From Dehalococcoidia bacterium (GTDB lineage: Bacteria; Chloroflexota; Dehalococcoidia; SHYB01): 39,826 bases of DNA. The notes under the pieces were generated by a model. That model saw only the letters and a program-made list of their open reading frames with translations. It did not search any database and had not been told where the DNA came from. Below are positions 16,732-24,130 of the stretch, piece after piece (the first letter of the stretch is position 1; each line of letters opens with the position of its first letter). Made by a program: the position numbers and the translations under genes. The DNA lies in NCBI GenBank assembly GCA_009693015.1, contig SHYB01000019.1, forward strand, positions 1-39,826, written 5' to 3'.

Positions 16732-16898
16732 TGCCAGAGTCCCCCTTATGCTGTGTGTTGTGCCGGTTGTTCCGATTGCCGCTTGTTGCATATAGTGTGT
16801 TCCCAGAGCCCGCGCGCCCCGACGTGCCGACGCTGCTGTTGCCCCTCTGCCCTATCTGTCACCTCCTGTCCGTATGACTTGGTCCGCTCTGTTGTGCG

Positions 16899-18134
16899 TT
16901 ATGACCGGCTGCCCAGGAGCTGCGGGAGGAGGCGGAGGCCGCCGGCGGGCTGGCCTGCCTTGCCATCTGCAACGGGGGCGTAGGACGGATCGGCGTGGCT
17001 CTGCACCATGCCGATGAGGGTGGCGAATTGGGGGCCTTGCAAGAGGTCAGGCCCGTTGGAGGCGCGGGAGACGCTGCCCACGCGAGCGGGCATCTTGAGC
17101 GCCTCTTCGGCAATGGCCTGGATGCCGGGGAGACGGGCCACGCCACCGCAGATGACCACGCCGGCGGTGAAGGACGCATCGGGCAGGGCCAGGCGTACGC
17201 GGCCCATGCTGAGCTGGAACAATTCCATGAGGCGCAGGCGGATGACTTCCACGAGATAGCGCTTGCGGGCGCGACGCTCGCCGGAGAGGCCATAGCAAGG
17301 CACGGTGATTTCGAGATCGGCGGTGGCGGGATCAAGGACGCCCTGGCCATGCTCGGTGAGGAGGCTTCGGCTCACATGGAGGGAGGTGTTGAGGGCGATG
17401 CTGATATCATTGATGAGCTGGTGGCCGCCCAGAGGTAGCGCGGAGGTGTGGACGACGGCGCCGTCGGCATAGGCGACGATGTCCGTGACGCCGTGGCCGA
17501 TATCCAGGGTGACGGCGCCCATCTCGCGCTCTTCACGGCGGAGGACGGCGAGAGCGGACATGAGGCCGCCGGCGACGACGCGATCCACGTCCTTGCCGGC
17601 CATCTCTACGGCGCGCTTGAGGTTCCTGACGGCGTCCATGCCGGCGGTGACGAGGTGGGTCTCCGCCTGGAGGGTCTTGCCGTGCATGCCGACAGGATCG
17701 CGGCGGCAGCGGTAGCCGTCTACGCGGTAGGCGCGGACGATCTGGTGGAGGAGGGCGGTGTCTTCACCCAGGCCGGAGGAGCGGGCGGAGGCGAGGGCGC
17801 GTTGCACATCGCGCTGGGCGACGGCGCCGTCGCTGCGCTCCACGGCGGCTTCGCCGGTGGTGTTGCGGGAGGCGATGTGCTTGCCGCTGACGCCGACGAT
17901 GACTTCGCTATCGCGGATCTTGCCTTCCAGGCCTGCGTCTTCCAGGGCGGCGCGGATGGCGAAGGAGGCATCGTCCACGCTGGAGACGGCGGCTTTGTGC
18001 ATGCCGAGCGACGCGGAGGTGCCGTAGGCGACGATTTCGGTAGGGAAATCAGGCGCAACCCGGGCGCCGGCGACGCTGACTTGCGCCGTGCCTACGTCTA
18101 TGGCGATGAGAATCTTGCTGCTGTCCCTGCCCAT
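16899..18134 (-). CDS. ftsA: Cell division protein FtsA
   Basis: Actin-like ATPase that tethers FtsZ to the membrane. The 411-residue product has the actin-family phosphate-1 motif ILIAIDVGTAQVSVA, the connect and adenosine segments (GAVTLDIGHGVTDIVAYADG; VVICGGVARLPGI), and the FtsA-specific 1C subdomain replacing actin's 1B (EVIVGVSGKHIASRNTTG). The C-terminus ends LRLLPQLLGSRS; a short amphipathic helix there would be expected for membrane attachment and is plausible but not clear-cut. ATG 18134 follows AGGGGGGACC. It lies between rsmH and ftsZ in the reduced division cluster. Confidence 0.92.
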   Translation of the reverse strand: MGRDSSKILIAIDVGTAQVSVAGARVAPDFPTEIVAYGTSASLGMHKAAVSSVDDASFAIRAALEDAGLEGKIRDSEVIVGVSGKHIASRNTTGEAAVERSDGAVAQRDVQRALASARSSGLGEDTALLHQIVRAYRVDGYRCRRDPVGMHGKTLQAETHLVTAGMDAVRNLKRAVEMAGKDVDRVVAGGLMSALAVLRREEREMGAVTLDIGHGVTDIVAYADGAVVHTSALPLGGHQLINDISIALNTSLHVSRSLLTEHGQGVLDPATADLEITVPCYGLSGERRARKRYLVEVIRLRLMELFQLSMGRVRLALPDASFTAGVVICGGVARLPGIQAIAEEALKMPARVGSVSRASNGPDLLQGPQFATLIGMVQSHADPSYAPVADGKAGQPAGGLRLLPQLLGSRS

Positions 18135-18167
18135 GGTCCCCCCTTTGCTACGGACGTGCGTTGGCGA

Positions 18168-19103
18168 TTAGATACGTTCAGCTATGCGCAGCTTTGCGCT
18201 CCTGGCTCTTGGATTGCGCTCCACTTCTTCTTCAGAGGGGGCGATGTGACGCCGGGTGATGAGCTTGAGCGTGGCCTGATGGCCGCAGACGCAGACGGGC
18301 AGGCCGGGCGGGCAAATGCAGTCAGTTGATTCCTGGCGAAACCACTGCTTGGTCATTCGATCTTCTAAAGAGTGAAAACTTATGACGCAGATGCGGCCGC
18401 CGGGGCCGGTGACGGGCACGGCCTGGCGCAGGGCCGTGCCCAAGGCGCCGAGCTCGTCATTGACCCAGATGCGCAGCGCCTGAAATGAGCGGGTGGCGGG
18501 GTGGATGCGCCCGCGGGGGCCGCGGTAGACGCCGGCAATGATGCGGGCGAGCACGCCGGTGGAACGGACAGGCCGTGCGGCAACGATGCGGCGTGCAATA
18601 GCGTAGCTGCGCGGCTCCTCCCCATAGATCCAGAGAACGCGGGCGAGTTCGTCCTGGGGGAGATCGTTGACAGCGTCAGCGGCGGTGCGTGACTGGAGGG
18701 GGCCAAATCGCATATCAAGGGGAGCGTCCGCCTGGAAGCTGAAGCCGCGCTCCGGCTCGCTGAGCTGGAGGGAGGAGAGGCCAAGGTCAAAATAGACGCC
18801 GTTGACGCGGGTGAAGCCGAGGGAGGCGCAGACGGCCTGGAGATTGGCGAAGGTGTCATTCACCAGGACGCACTGGCCGCGCCACTCTTGCAGGCGGCGT
18901 TCGGCGGCGCGGATGGCGCGAGGATCGGCGTCTATGCCGAGGAGGCGCCCGCCGGGAGAGGATGCGGCGAGGACGGCGGCAGCATGGCCGCCCGCGCCGA
19001 GGGTGCAGTCCACGTACGTGCCGCCTGGGACGACGGCAAGCCCGTGTACGACCTCTTGCTGGAGGACGGTGATGTGCTGCTGCGCCGCAGGGGCGTGATT
19101 CAT
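18168..19103 (-). CDS. rsmH: 16S rRNA (cytosine-1402-N4)-methyltransferase
   Basis: SAM-dependent methyltransferase (MraW) modifying C1402 of 16S rRNA in the decoding centre. The 311-residue product shows YVDCTLGAGGHAAAVL (SAM motif I), LGIDADPRAI, GVYFDLGLSSLQL and the C-terminal VISFHSLEDRMTKQWFR signature. Four Cys residues (CICPPGLPVCVCG) precede the C-terminal segment, as often seen in this family. Its ATG at 19103 overlaps the mraZ stop in an ATGA, so the two are translationally coupled. Confidence 0.95.
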   Translation of the reverse strand: MNHAPAAQQHITVLQQEVVHGLAVVPGGTYVDCTLGAGGHAAAVLAASSPGGRLLGIDADPRAIRAAERRLQEWRGQCVLVNDTFANLQAVCASLGFTRVNGVYFDLGLSSLQLSEPERGFSFQADAPLDMRFGPLQSRTAADAVNDLPQDELARVLWIYGEEPRSYAIARRIVAARPVRSTGVLARIIAGVYRGPRGRIHPATRSFQALRIWVNDELGALGTALRQAVPVTGPGGRICVISFHSLEDRMTKQWFRQESTDCICPPGLPVCVCGHQATLKLITRRHIAPSEEEVERNPRARSAKLRIAERI

Positions 19104-19576
19104 GGCACTGCTCGCGGCCCGGACTGCTCAATCCGGACAAGCTGGCCCATGCGCTGCTGCTGGTGGAGGATGTTGGCGAGATCGGAGAGGTTGGCGCCCT
19201 TGGCTTCCATTGCTTGCCAGCGCTCCGCCGACCAGAGCTCGAAAAAGCGGACGTAGCCGACGATGACGACGGCGTCGGCTATGCCGGAGAAAGTGCGGAG
19301 GAAGGTGGGGAGCACGATGCGGCCCTGGCGGTCGAGTTTGACGTCATGCCCGCTGCCGATGGTGAGGCGCTTGTAGATACGGGCGTTGTCATCGAGATCG
19401 GAGAACTGGTCATATTCGGCGACGAGACGTTCCCATTCGCGCATGGGGTAGGCGTTGATGTTCTGGTCGGGGCCGCGCGCCAGCATGAAGTCGCCCTGAA
19501 GCTCCGGGCGGAACTTGAGGGGGATGACGATGCGGCTTTGCGCATCCACGCGGGCTTCGAAGGTTCCGCTGAGCAA
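19100..19576 (-). CDS. mraZ: Transcriptional regulator MraZ
   Basis: A 158-residue protein with two AbrB-like SpoVT/MraZ repeats: LSGTFEARVDAQSRIVIPLKF at the N-terminus and KLDRQGRIVLPTFLRTF in the second half. MraZ binds DNA as a ring and autoregulates the division cluster. The start is a TTG at 19576 with AGGTGG 7 nt upstream; this gives the expected M-LSGTFE N-terminus. It is the first gene of mraZ-rsmH-ftsA-ftsZ. A canonical promoter and direct repeats lie just upstream. Confidence 0.95.
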   Translation of the reverse strand: MLSGTFEARVDAQSRIVIPLKFRPELQGDFMLARGPDQNINAYPMREWERLVAEYDQFSDLDDNARIYKRLTIGSGHDVKLDRQGRIVLPTFLRTFSGIADAVVIVGYVRFFELWSAERWQAMEAKGANLSDLANILHQQQRMGQLVRIEQSGPRAVP

Positions 19577-19954
19577 CTCTATCCACCTAAATATGCCATT
19601 GAAAACCTAGAACAGCAGAGCGCGCTCAATGTAACCTATGGTCACACCGTTGTCAATAGGGTCACAGGGCAATTTGCAGGTCGAATTTTATAGACGTTTT
19701 GCTTAGGGCTATAGAGACGGTGACAGGAGAGGGGCCACAGAGGGCGTCCAGATATACCTGGAGCGCTTTTGGATACGGATAGCCGTCGGTGGACAGGGAG
19801 AGGCGTCAGCGGACAGGGAACAAATGGTGATATACGACGTAGCGCAAGGGTCGCGGGCGGTGGTTAGGAGAGGCGGCGAACGTCGCTGGGCCAGGGCTGC
19901 GAGGACAGCGAGGCGATAGTGCGCATCGCGGGGCGCAGCGGGCGCGGGCGATGG
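19577..19954. other. Gap between the mraZ promoter and the MFS gene end
   Basis: No gene is supported. Besides the mraZ promoter, 19842-19894 is a degenerate copy of 19933-19988, the 3' end of the MFS gene plus flank. GTCGGTGGACAGGGA (19785-19799) and GTCAGCGGACAGGGA (19805-19819) are a further short direct repeat. Confidence 0.6.
19628..19666 (-). promoter_or_regulatory. mraZ promoter with flanking 20-bp-spaced direct repeats
   Basis: On the minus strand TTGACA (19656-19651), a 17-nt spacer and TACATT (19633-19628) form a strong promoter, with a 45-nt leader to the TTG start. The heptamer TGTGACC (minus strand) occurs at 19666-19660 and 19646-19640, exactly 20 bp apart and on either side of the -35, an arrangement expected for an operator. 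Confidence 0.7.
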
Positions 19955-19988
19955 TTAGGAGGCGAGCCGGCGAACGTCGCTGCGCCAG
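19842..19988. repeat. Direct duplication of the MFS gene 3' end
   Basis: Positions 19842-19894 and 19933-19988 match closely over about 53-56 bp at an offset near 92 bp. On the minus strand the first includes WRSDVRRLAS-stop of the MFS gene; the second would read WPSDVRRLS-stop, a non-functional tail copy. Confidence 0.7.
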
Positions 19989-21235
19989 ACTCCGAGGGCG
20001 AGCATCACAACGACCATGGCGATGCCGAAGGCGACATATGCCGTGCGTATATCGGTGCCGTCGGCAAGCGCGCCGAGGGCCATAGCGCCCATGGGATGGG
20101 TGGAGAAGGTGAGGAGGTGGAAGCTGGCGATGCGGCCGCGATGGGCATCGTCGGCCTTGGTCTGGAGCATGACGTTGTTGATGACGTTGAAAAAGGTGCT
20201 GACGCAGCCGAGGAGGATGATGACGATAATTGCAGTCGCAAGCGACGAGGCGAGGCCGAGGAGGGCGAGGGCGAGGCCCCAACCGATGCCGGCGATGATG
20301 AGCAGCACGCCCGGGCGGCGGCTGGAGGCAAGGAAGGCGATGCCGATGCCGCCGATGAGGGAACCAAGACCGACCATGCTCATGAGCAGGCCAAAGCCCT
20401 GGGGATCAAGGTCAAGGGCTTCCACGGCGAAGGCAGGCATGAGATCACGGAAGGGCATGCCCATGGTGGTGCCGACAAGAGTGAGGATGACGAGCCAGAA
20501 GAGGGTTCGCTGGCTCCAGAGGTAGGTGAAGCCGCCGGCGAGGGCTCGGAGCGGGTGTTCGCGGGGGGCGAGGTACTCCTGCTTGGTGGGGCCGACGAAA
20601 AAGAGCATGACGACGGCGGAGAGTCCGAAGCCGGCGACGATGGAGAAGAAGACGGATGCCACGCCGAACCAGGCGATGAAGTAGCCTGCCAGCGCAGGGG
20701 CGGCAAGACGCATGATGTTGTTGTTGGCGACGTTGACGGCCATAGCGTTGGGCAAAAGGTCCTTGCCGACGATGTTGTAGACGAAGGCTTGCCGAGAGGG
20801 GAGGTGCACGCCGGTGGCGAAGCCGTTGATGGCAGCATAGGGGTAGAGATGCCAGAACTGGATATGCCCGGTGACGACGAGCAGCCCGATGATCAGCGAA
20901 TTGAGCGCAGCGAAGATTTGCAGAGAGATGATGGTGGTGCGGCGATCCCAACGGTCGGCGATAACGCCGCCGGCGAGGGAGCCGATGGCCATGGTGATGC
21001 CGGAGAAGAGCAGAACGGCGCCGAGGGCGCGGCTGGACTGGGTGAGATCGTAGGCGAGCCAGCCCATGGCGACTTGCTGGTTGGTGAAGGCGATGCCGCT
21101 GCCGGTGAAGCCGATCATGTAGCGGCGGTAGGCAGGGATGCGCAAGGACTCGAAGATCTGCCAGCGCGCGGCGCGGGCGGGCGGAGGGGTCGCGGGGGGT
21201 TCTTCAGGGTCGCGGGGCGGATCGTGGGCAGTCAA
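19955..21235 (-). CDS. MFS transporter (EntS/MFS_3-like exporter)
   Basis: About 426 residues with roughly 12 membrane helices in two halves. The N-terminal half shows FTGSGIAFTNQQVAMGWLAY and the MFS loop GGVIADRWDRRT; the second half has MVGLGSLIGGIGIAFLASSR. The closest recognisable type is the MFS_3 group of drug or siderophore exporters; the substrate cannot be told. The start is uncertain: I prefer TTG 21235, because the predicted -10 (TATACT, 21275-21270) lies downstream of the first in-frame ATG at 21304 and so excludes it; ATG 21118 would remove part of the first helix. The 3' end has been duplicated. Confidence 0.8.
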   Translation of the reverse strand: MTAHDPPRDPEEPPATPPPARAARWQIFESLRIPAYRRYMIGFTGSGIAFTNQQVAMGWLAYDLTQSSRALGAVLLFSGITMAIGSLAGGVIADRWDRRTTIISLQIFAALNSLIIGLLVVTGHIQFWHLYPYAAINGFATGVHLPSRQAFVYNIVGKDLLPNAMAVNVANNNIMRLAAPALAGYFIAWFGVASVFFSIVAGFGLSAVVMLFFVGPTKQEYLAPREHPLRALAGGFTYLWSQRTLFWLVILTLVGTTMGMPFRDLMPAFAVEALDLDPQGFGLLMSMVGLGSLIGGIGIAFLASSRRPGVLLIIAGIGWGLALALLGLASSLATAIIVIILLGCVSTFFNVINNVMLQTKADDAHRGRIASFHLLTFSTHPMGAMALGALADGTDIRTAYVAFGIAMVVVMLALGVWRSDVRRLAS

Positions 21236-21269
21236 GCGGGCAGGTCGCTCCGTGGTGCAGGCTAGGGGT

Positions 21270-21275
21270 AGTATA
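21270..21275 (-). promoter_or_regulatory. Predicted -10 of the MFS gene
   Basis: TATACT on the minus strand, preceded directly by TG, lies 34 nt before the TTG start at 21235. No clear -35. Confidence 0.35.
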
Positions 21276-21344
21276 CATACGAGGGATATGCGGGAGTGTA
21301 GCACGGCGGGTGAGAGGGACCCTCCGGCGGGGACAGTCCGGCAG

Positions 21345-21568
21345 CTACCGGCGCAGCAATTCTATGAACTCGTCCACGCTGACATCGGCCGTCTTCAGCA
21401 TTGCGCAGCGTGCCACGCGAAATCTCGCGCTTCCGTGGGACGGTAACTGGGCGGCGATTGAGGAGCACGCAACCGGATGTGACTCCCGCTTTGCCTCGCA
21501 GACCGGTAGCCCAATCGTTGGAGAGCAGCCAGCAGCTCATCAAATGTAACAAGCGGCGTAGGCGGCAT
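21345..21568 (-). pseudogene. hicA: Decayed HicA toxin (two frameshifts)
   Basis: HicA is a small double-stranded-RNA-binding-fold mRNA interferase. From ATG 21568 the frame reads MPPTPLVTFDELLAALQRLG and then RQSGSHIRLRA, including the catalytic His in GSH. Near 21455-21470 the homology moves to another frame (RRPVTVPRKREISRGTLRN), and near 21393-21405 to the third frame (MLKTADVSVDEFIELLRR, stop 21345-21347). Together these make a full-length HicA, but no single frame does. The ATG overlaps the hicB stop as TAATG, the usual coupled arrangement. Confidence 0.8.
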
Positions 21569-21782
21569 TACGCAGCGGCGATCTCGACCTGCTCGATGCT
21601 GTGCTCTACCGGGAGTTGCCAGCCTTCTTCTTCACGGGAGGCCAGGCACAGGCTGATCGCATCCTTGAATTGTCTAATGCCTCTTCGCGAGTATCGCCTG
21701 CGGATATGCACCCGGGGATGATGGGTACTTCGGCGGTGAACTTGCCATCTTCGTCAATTGTGAGAACTACCGGGAACTTCAT
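21568..21782 (-). pseudogene. hicB: Decayed HicB antitoxin (one frameshift)
   Basis: HicB neutralises HicA and represses the pair. From ATG 21782 (SD GAGAGGCGGG) the frame reads MKFPVVLTIDEDGKFTAEVP and IIPGCISAGDTREEALDN, the partial RNase-H-like fold. Around 21665-21675 a frameshift occurs; the correct continuation in the next frame is FKDAISLCLASREEEGWQLP, ending IEQVEIAAA and TAA at 21570-21568. The protein is short (~71 residues if repaired) and lacks a C-terminal DNA-binding domain. Confidence 0.8.
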
Positions 21783-21833
21783 AACCCGCCTCTCGCTTCA
21801 ACTTGGACCGTAGCGTATCACACGAGAGCGGCG

Positions 21834-21908
21834 TGGTGGGCCCGGTAGGGATCGAACCTACGGCCAAGCGGTTATGAGCCGCTCGCTCTACCATTGAGCT
21901 ACGGGCCC
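21834..21908 (-). tRNA. tRNA with CAU anticodon (elongator Met or Ile2)
   Basis: A complete cloverleaf on the minus strand: acceptor GGGCCCG/CGGGCCC, D-arm GCTC-GAGC, anticodon stem AGCGG/CCGCT around the loop CTCATAA (anticodon CAT), T-arm GTAGG/CCTAC with loop TTCGATC, discriminator A and an encoded CCA. The G1-C72 pair and the anticodon stem without GGG/CCC next to the loop rule out initiator tRNA. It could be elongator Met or the lysidine-modified Ile2; the similarity to known Ile2 anticodon arms (GGCTCATAACC) slightly favours Ile2. Confidence 0.92.
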
Positions 21909-21982
21909 GCGTTCGCGACGGGGTGAGCTACGGGCCCGCGCTCGTGAAGGGGTGAGCTACGGGCCCGCGCTCGTGAAGGGGC
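21896..21982 (-). repeat. Three tandem 29-bp units containing the tRNA 5' end
   Basis: Units at 21896-21924, 21925-21953 and 21954-21982 are each exactly 29 bp. Units two and three differ by only one base; unit one has three changes against unit two. Each contains, on the minus strand, GGGCCCGTAGCTC, the first 13 nt of the tRNA, plus 16 nt of its flank. The first unit overlaps the real gene. Confidence 0.9.
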
Positions 21983-22217
21983 AAGACGTATTGTAGGCGG
22001 GCGGCAGGGAGAGGGGCAAGAAAGGGAGAGGGGCAGGGAGGAAGGCGGGTGGCGCGAATGACCGGCAGGCCCACCCGCCTGAGGCGGGCAGGGATGCTAA
22101 TCAGCGCCGCGGAGCGGGGGCGCCTGGGGTGGGGGAGGCGGCGGGCGCGCATGACCGGCAGGCCCACGAATAACCGCCGCGGGGTGGGGTTTCGGGGACG
22201 GGAGAGGCAGGGCTGCG
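21983..22217. repeat. Repeat-rich gap with two copies of the GACCGGCAGGC element
   Basis: No gene is supported. Copies of GCGMATGACCGGCAGGCCCAC lie at 22053-22073 and 22148-22168, in the same orientation and 95 bp apart, each preceded by a purine-rich G tract. CCCGCCTGAGGCGGG (22073-22087) is a small palindrome. Confidence 0.65.
21990..21995 (-). promoter_or_regulatory. Predicted -10 of the tRNA gene
   Basis: TACAAT on the minus strand predicts a start near 21983, immediately before the third repeat unit, so the precursor tRNA leader would include two extra copies of the tRNA 5' sequence. Confidence 0.45.
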
Positions 22218-22226
22218 TGCTATACT
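22218..22226 (+). promoter_or_regulatory. Extended -10 promoter (TGCTATACT) of the CitE-like genes
   Basis: TG-C-TATACT lies 45 nt before the GTG at 22271, giving a leader of about 38 nt. Identical to the antiporter -10 at 9491-9499. Confidence 0.5.
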
Positions 22227-22270
22227 ACCTGCGCTCTGAGACACCCTGATTCCCTCCTGTGGAGGCCTGT

Positions 22271-23155
22271 GTGGACCTGATCCGTTCGCTGCTGTTCGTG
22301 CCGGGGAATAACGCGAAGATGCTGGGCAAGGCGGTGACTGTGCCCGCGGATGCGCTGATCCCCGACCTGGAGGATTCTGTGCCGGCGGGGGAGAAGGTGA
22401 ACGCGCGGGGGATGGTTGCGGCGCATCTGCCCGCGCTGGCGGGATACCGCGTGTTCGTGCGGGTGAACGCGATGGGGTCCCAGTGGGTGTGGGACGATCT
22501 GCGCGCAGTGGCGGGCAAGCACATCGAGGGCATCAGCATCGGGAAGATGGATACGCCGGCGAAGGCGCGGGAGCTGTCCACGATGCTTTCGCTGGTGGAG
22601 GCGGAACGCGAGCTGGCGGAGGGATCGCTCAAAGTCATCCCGTGGGTGGAGTCGGCGGCGGGGGTGCTGAGCGCGAGGGAGATCGCGCAGGCGACGCCGC
22701 GGGTGCTGGGGCTGGCGTTCGGCGCGGAGGATTTCACCGCGGATATGGGCATTCCCCGGACGCGGGAGATGGAGAACGTGGCGACGGCGCGGGCGATGGT
22801 GGCGCTGGCGGCGCGGGCGGCCGGGGTGCTGGCGTTCGATACGCCGGAGGCGGATTTCAAGGATACGCCGAACCTGCTGGAGCAGTGCCAGCGGGCGAAG
22901 GCGATGGGTTTCAAGGGGAAGTTCGCTATTCACCCGAGCCAAGTCGGCCCGATCAACGAGACGTTCCAGCCGGTGGCGGCGGAGATCGAGTATGCGCGGC
23001 GGGTGGTGCAGGCGTACGCGGAGGCGGAACGGCAGGGGAAGGCGGCAGTGGCGCTGGACGGCAAGATGATTGATACGCCAGTGTGGAAACGCGCGGCGCA
23101 GCTGCTGGAGGTGGCGGAGGCGATGCAGCGGCGGCAGAGCGGGGCGCGGCCGTGA
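22271..23155 (+). CDS. HpcH/HpaI aldolase / citrate lyase beta (CitE)-like protein, copy 1
   Basis: A 294-residue TIM-barrel protein of the CitE/Mcl family, which cleave or form C-C bonds in citryl-, malyl- or related CoA esters with Mg2+. It begins DLIRSLLFVPGN (CoA-binding loop) and has PDLEDSVP (31-38), VFVRVNAMGS, WVESAAGVLSA and FGAEDFTADMG, the acidic metal-binding signature, and near the end KFAIHPSQVGPIN. All expected acidic residues are kept. The GTG at 22271 was preferred because GGAGG lies at 22261-22265; GTG 22259 is possible. The substrate is unknown. It lies 23 nt before a paralogue. Confidence 0.88.
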   Translation: MDLIRSLLFVPGNNAKMLGKAVTVPADALIPDLEDSVPAGEKVNARGMVAAHLPALAGYRVFVRVNAMGSQWVWDDLRAVAGKHIEGISIGKMDTPAKARELSTMLSLVEAERELAEGSLKVIPWVESAAGVLSAREIAQATPRVLGLAFGAEDFTADMGIPRTREMENVATARAMVALAARAAGVLAFDTPEADFKDTPNLLEQCQRAKAMGFKGKFAIHPSQVGPINETFQPVAAEIEYARRVVQAYAEAERQGKAAVALDGKMIDTPVWKRAAQLLEVAEAMQRRQSGARP

Positions 23156-23178
23156 GCGGCGAAGAACGGAGCAGTCGC

Positions 23179-24078
23179 ATGGATCCAATACGGTCGCTGC
23201 TGTTTGTGCCGGGAAACCGCGGGCGGTTCCTGGAAAAAGCCCGCGGCGTACCGGCAGACGTCATTGTGCCGGACTTGGAGAGCGGCGTGCCGGACCCGGA
23301 GAAAGCCAAGGCGCGCCAGATGATCCGCGAGGCGCTGCCCGCGCTGGCGAAGGCGGGCAAGCGGGTCTATGTGCGAGTGAATGCCATTGATTCGCCGCTG
23401 ATTTGGGATGACCTGAACACGGCGATCTCCGAGCACCTAACGGGGGTGGTGCTGCCGTCTATTTCATCGGCGGACAGCATCCGGCACCTGGACGATATCA
23501 TCACGAACCTGGAGCATGGCAAGGGTCTGCCCTTTGGGCAGGTGCGCATCATTCCATTTATCGAGGCGGCGCTGGGGGTGCTGCGGGCGTTCGAAATCGC
23601 CACGGCGTCCACGCGGATCACGGCGATCGCGTTCGGCGCGGAGGATTTTACGGCGGACATGGGAGTGACGCATCGCGCCGACGGGCTGGATCTGCTGTAC
23701 GCGCGCCATCACGTGGCGATCGCGGCGCACGCGGCGCGAAAGCAGGCGATTGATTCGCCGTTCGTGGGGATCGAGGATGCGCCGGGGCTGACGGCGGACG
23801 GCAGACTGGCGCTTTCGCTGGGCTATAGCGGGAAGTTCGCCATTCACCCGGCGCAGGTGGGTCTGATCAATACGATCTTCAGCCCGACGCCGGAAGAGGT
23901 GGCGCAGGCGCGGCGCGTGCTGCAGGCGTTCGTGAAGGCGGAGGGTGAAGGCCTGGGGACGTGTTCGCTGGACGGGCAGATGATTGATACTGCAATTGCT
24001 TTGCGGGCGCAGAAGCTGATCCGCACGGCAGAGTCGCTTGCGCCTCACCCCGCGCGACACCGCCCCTCCCCACGCTGA
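23179..24078 (+). CDS. CitE-like protein, copy 2 (altered acidic motif)
   Basis: A 299-residue paralogue of the preceding gene, sharing PIRSLLFVPGN, FGAEDFTADMG and KFAIHPAQVGLIN. The motif that reads DLED in copy 1 (32-35) is DLES here, so Asp35 is replaced by Ser, while the Glu/Asp pair in FGAED is kept. That may change substrate or metal handling. The pair may form a heteromer or act on successive substrates; both are inference. ATG 23179 has only a weak SD (CGGAGC) and is probably translated from the shared message. The stop codon lies within a perfect 34-bp palindrome. Confidence 0.85.
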   Translation: MDPIRSLLFVPGNRGRFLEKARGVPADVIVPDLESGVPDPEKAKARQMIREALPALAKAGKRVYVRVNAIDSPLIWDDLNTAISEHLTGVVLPSISSADSIRHLDDIITNLEHGKGLPFGQVRIIPFIEAALGVLRAFEIATASTRITAIAFGAEDFTADMGVTHRADGLDLLYARHHVAIAAHAARKQAIDSPFVGIEDAPGLTADGRLALSLGYSGKFAIHPAQVGLINTIFSPTPEEVAQARRVLQAFVKAEGEGLGTCSLDGQMIDTAIALRAQKLIRTAESLAPHPARHRPSPR

Positions 24079-24108
24079 GAAACCCTTCTTGCAAGAAGGG
24101 TTTCTCAG
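24075..24108. repeat. Perfect 34-bp palindrome across a stop codon
   Basis: CTGAGAAACCCTTCTTG is followed without a gap by its exact reverse complement. The TGA of the second CitE-like gene is at 24076-24078. There is no T-run on the plus strand, so it is a palindromic repeat or 3'-end stabiliser rather than a classical terminator. Confidence 0.85.
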
Positions 24109-24130
24109 ACTCTTCCGAAGAACTCTCACC

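Noticed and set aside
16740-16800. Extended FtsZ N-terminus from ATG 16791
   Set aside because: The extra 20 residues do not match FtsZ, there is no SD before 16791, and AGGGGGA precedes ATG 16731.
19919-21265. A long plus-strand open frame opposite the MFS gene
   Set aside because: Highly acidic, Gly/Asp/Glu-rich antisense translation of membrane helices; no domain.
21896-21982. CRISPR array
   Set aside because: The 29-bp units are contiguous with no spacers and are copies of a tRNA gene end.
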